A stretch of 9,546 nucleotides of DNA from the NCBI GenBank assembly GCA_005888525.1, contig VBAB01000140.1, forward strand, positions 4,843 through 14,388. Direction: 5' to 3'. The position numbers were made by a program, and so were the translations under genes. Origin of the DNA: Alphaproteobacteria bacterium. Its GTDB lineage: Bacteria; Pseudomonadota; Alphaproteobacteria; Rhizobiales; Hyphomicrobiaceae. Positions within the stretch are counted from its first letter, which is position 1. Every line of letters starts with the position of its first letter. The notes beneath the pieces are model-generated. The model saw only the letters and a list, made by a program, of their open reading frames with translations, was not told where the DNA came from and did not search any database. Of the stretch, positions 7,672 through 9,546 are shown one piece after another.

Positions 7672-7676
7672 ACGAG

Positions 7677-8111
7677 CTACCAGTTCAGCTCAAACTTGCC
7701 GAGAGGTGTGCGCACGCTCAGCTTGTCCTTGCTGACATGCAGGCTGCCTTGATCGCCGTCGTATCTGAGCTCGCTCCGCTCGCCGTCGAGGCGAATTTGC
7801 GGTCTGTTTCGCGTGTCGTCGGTCGGGGCGGCGTCCGGGGCCGGAGCGGACGGCGTCGGAGGTGGTGCGGCGGCCGTGCGCGCTGGAGGTGCAGGCGCAA
7901 CCGGGGCGGGAGTCGCGGTCGGTACACGGGCAGGGGTAGCCGCACCGGGAGTAGGAGCGGGCGCTGTTATCGGCACGCGCGCTGTCTCGACCACCGACGC
8001 CGGAGCCGACGCCTCCACGGGCATCGCCGCCAGCAACGTCCAGCCGGCAGCGATTCCGACCGCAACTGCGGCAAAGCCACCGATAACCAGGCGCGTGTTC
8101 GACTCGAGCAT
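7677..8111 (-). CDS. Unrecognised single-pass membrane protein with Pro/Ala-rich stalk
   Basis: I do not recognise this 144-residue protein. It has a short charged N-terminus (MLESNTR), one hydrophobic segment (about 9-29, ending before PVEASA) that could be an uncleaved anchor or a signal peptide, and a long low-complexity Ala/Pro/Thr stalk (about 36-97). The compact C-terminus (about 101-144) has charged and alternating hydrophobic residues (IRLDGERSELRYDGDQ, LHVSKDKLSVRTPLGKFELN) and looks like a small beta-rich domain outside the membrane. AAGAAAGG (complement of 8119-8126) lies eight bases before the ATG and supports the start. The coding strand is clear despite strong alanine bias, because the hydrophobic, stalk and charged blocks are ordered as in a membrane-anchored protein. 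Its stop is 30 bases before the PDZ-Sel1 gene, so the two are likely cotranscribed. Confidence 0.7.
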   Translation of the reverse strand: MLESNTRLVIGGFAAVAVGIAAGWTLLAAMPVEASAPASVVETARVPITAPAPTPGAATPARVPTATPAPVAPAPPARTAAAPPPTPSAPAPDAAPTDDTRNRPQIRLDGERSELRYDGDQGSLHVSKDKLSVRTPLGKFELNW

Positions 8112-8192
8112 CGGAGTTGCCTTTCTTGACGCTTGTATCGCGATCGCCGCGGTGTTGGGCCTTGTGTAGCCGGGCTCGGCGCCTTTCGCTGT

Positions 8193-8203
8193 TTCCCTGG
8201 GAA
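8193..8203. promoter_or_regulatory. Short palindrome TTCCC-T-GGGAA upstream of the 144-residue gene
   Basis: A perfect 5+5 inverted repeat with one central base. It lies 80-90 bases before the start of the minus-strand 144-residue gene, in the 111-base gap after the DUF218 gene. Its symmetry and position would suit a small operator, but no known box is recognised and no promoter was found beside it. Such an element can occur by chance. Confidence 0.25.
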
Positions 8204-8222
8204 CACCATCCGGCCTCAGTTC

Positions 8223-9023
8223 TCATTGTGGGCCCGGAAAGACTGCGTCGCTGCGGCCGGTGATGCGATAGATGACGAGGCCGATCCATTCGCGCATCGC
8301 CGTGTCGAGACGCTTCAATCCATCAGCGGGGGCTTCGAAGGGCCGAAGCGCATCCCACAGACCCGCTGTGCGATAGTCGACCGGCCACGGCTCGATGGGA
8401 AAACCCGCCTTGCGGAAGACGCCGACGGAGCGCGGCATGTGCCAGGCGGAGGTTACCAGGAGCCAGCGCTCACCCGGCTTGGGCTGAACCAGCGCTTTCA
8501 CGTTGATGGCGTTCTCCCAGGTGTCGCGCGCCTTGGTCTCCAGCAGCAGTCGATCGCCCTCCACCACGCCGAGATCGCGAAAGATCGCCCTGGCCGCGTC
8601 TGCGCCGATTTTTGGCGAGCTGAGGATCTCGATGGCACCGCCGGTGAATACAACCCTCGCCTTGGGGTAGCGTCGTGCAAGAGCCAGCGCCTCGGTGAAG
8701 CGTTCTCCTGCCTCGTTGAGCGCATGCGCGTTGCGCTCGACCCAGATACGCGCGTCCTCGGCCCCGCCGAGGACAATGATGCCGTCGACCTCCCGCCCCG
8801 CGAGATCGGCCCGCCCGAAGCGCTGCTCCAGCGGCAGGATCAGCCAATTGCTGACGGGCAGCAGTCCCCCCAACAGCAGCAGACCCACGCTTGCGGCGAT
8901 CAGCCGGCGTCCAGCTCGATCGCGACCGGCCCGCAACAGGACCGCGCCGCCGATCATCATGACGAGCAGCAAGCCGGACGGCTGAGCGAAGAACCAGAAG
9001 ATCTTCGCAAGGTAGAAGAACAT
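8223..9023 (-). CDS. YdcF/ElyC/SanA-family (DUF218) inner-membrane protein
   Basis: A 266-residue protein with two N-terminal membrane segments (about 3-31 and 41-63) followed by a DUF218 domain (about 80-220), the layout of E. coli ElyC. Domain motifs are VDGIIVLGGAED (79-90), ARVVFTGGA (122-130), LLLETKARDTWENA (159-172) and LLVTSAWHMPRSVGVF (188-203), with the acidic and ENA residues typical of the fold. Family members are linked to envelope and peptidoglycan precursor maintenance, but their biochemistry is mostly unsettled. The frame is open farther upstream, yet the ATG at 9021-9023 is chosen because the membrane segment starts at once (MFFYLAKIFWFF) and GAGGT (complement of 9032-9036) lies upstream. 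The extra 41 residues from an earlier start lack family character. It is 111 bases before the 144-residue gene and could share its transcript. Confidence 0.85.
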   Translation of the reverse strand: MFFYLAKIFWFFAQPSGLLLVMMIGGAVLLRAGRDRAGRRLIAASVGLLLLGGLLPVSNWLILPLEQRFGRADLAGREVDGIIVLGGAEDARIWVERNAHALNEAGERFTEALALARRYPKARVVFTGGAIEILSSPKIGADAARAIFRDLGVVEGDRLLLETKARDTWENAINVKALVQPKPGERWLLVTSAWHMPRSVGVFRKAGFPIEPWPVDYRTAGLWDALRPFEAPADGLKRLDTAMREWIGLVIYRITGRSDAVFPGPQ

Positions 9024-9178
9024 GCGCGGACACCTCGCGGTCCAAGAGAAAGGGTGGCCGGCCTGCGTAAGGATTGCGCAGCCCTGATGCCGCGCAAGGC
9101 ACGATAACATGAGAGCGCTGAACCGCACCCCGCTTGGGCGGGACACCAGCCTAATCCCAACCGCTTTTTGATTGGGGA

Positions 9179-9546
9179 TCAGCCGCCGCGTCGGATGGCC
9201 TGCACGGCCTCCTCGAGCGCCTGCAGGAAGCGGGAACGGTCCTGGCGGGTGAAGCTGGCGTTGTAGCCCTTGCTCTCGCCGGTCTCGCGCAGATGCCGGG
9301 AGAGGTCGCGCATGGCGAGCGCCATGCCGATGCCGGCTTTGGTGAAGGGCTTGCCCGTGGGGCCGACGACGCGCGCGCCGGCCTCCAGGCAGCGGGCGGC
9401 AAGGGGAATGTCGGCGGTGACGGCGATATCGGTCTTCGTTATGCGGGAGGCGATCCAGTCGTCGGCGGCGTCCGGACCGTCGGCGACCACCACGCGCTTG
9501 ATCAGCGGCCCCTCGGGCAGGCGCATGAAGGCGTTGGACACGAAGT
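9179..9546 (-). CDS. DUF188/YaiI-YqxD family protein, N-terminus outside window
   Basis: Partial gene cut by the right edge. About 121 codons are visible, against a usual length near 150 for the family. The sequence reads through VSNAFMRLPEGPLIKRVVV with no stop, so the apparent GTG at 9539-9541 is internal and the true start lies beyond the edge. Family motifs are DAADDWIASR, VTADIPLAARCLEAGARVVG, GIGMALAMRDLSRHLRE and DRSRFLQAL. These are characteristic of the YaiI/YqxD (DUF188) proteins, which have a PIN-like fold and no firmly established function. The first conserved acidic motif of the family would be in the missing part. The gene ends 155 bases before the DUF218 start. Confidence 0.92.
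   Translation of the reverse strand, partial: FVSNAFMRLPEGPLIKRVVVADGPDAADDWIASRITKTDIAVTADIPLAARCLEAGARVVGPTGKPFTKAGIGMALAMRDLSRHLRETGESKGYNASFTRQDRSRFLQALEEAVQAIRRGG

Noticed and set aside
8140..8147. GCGATCGC octamer resembling the cyanobacterial HIP1 element
   Set aside because: A single copy in a GC-rich non-cyanobacterial sequence is expected by chance.
8133..9107. 324-codon plus-strand frame across the DUF218 gene
   Set aside because: The minus-strand frame shows membrane segments and clear DUF218 motifs; this frame has none and no ribosome-binding site.
9024..9146. Longer start for the DUF218 protein (41 more residues)
   Set aside because: The added residues have no family character, and a ribosome-binding site with an immediate membrane segment supports 9023.

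Overview
The window comes from a GC-rich bacterial chromosome, most likely an alphaproteobacterium and probably of the Hyphomicrobiales/Rhizobiales type. The plus strand reads rplO-secY-adk-rpsM-rpsK-rpoA-rplQ with no rpsD or rpmJ between rpsK and rpoA, which is the usual alphaproteobacterial form of the end of the spc operon plus the alpha operon. The RpoA, L15 tail and DUF188 sequences also look alphaproteobacterial. The species cannot be told from the sequence alone.

Positions 1-5069 (plus strand) are core gene-expression genes: the tail of ribosomal protein L15, the SecY translocon channel, adenylate kinase (start codon overlapping the secY stop), ribosomal proteins S13 and S11, the RNA polymerase alpha subunit and ribosomal protein L17. 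The coding parts are ordinary. The gaps carry more signal. The rplO-secY gap holds two strong consecutive hairpins. The adk-rpsM gap holds a good sigma-70-type promoter candidate followed by a leader that can fold around a 10-bp long-range stem. The rpoA-rplQ gap holds an inverted pair of seven-base repeats that looks like a dispersed palindromic element.

Positions 5103-9546 (minus strand, convergent with the ribosomal block) are accessory or envelope-related genes. In transcription order they are: a DUF188/YaiI-family protein (cut by the window edge), a YdcF/ElyC/SanA-type DUF218 membrane protein, an unrecognised 144-residue protein with one membrane anchor and a Pro/Ala-rich stalk, a 526-residue protein combining an HtrA-like PDZ domain, Sel1 repeats and a C-terminal peptidoglycan-binding-like segment, and a secreted alpha/beta-hydrolase. 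The last three are spaced by 30 and 20-odd bases and probably form one transcription unit. All three carry export or membrane-anchoring signals, so a shared periplasmic or cell-surface role is a reasonable inference, but no pathway can be named.

No tRNA, rRNA, CRISPR array, transposase or integrase was seen, and no stretch over 300 bases lacks a gene. Nothing here is a clear new system. The best leads are the PDZ-Sel1-peptidoglycan-binding/esterase cluster, the two structured leaders and the heptad palindrome.
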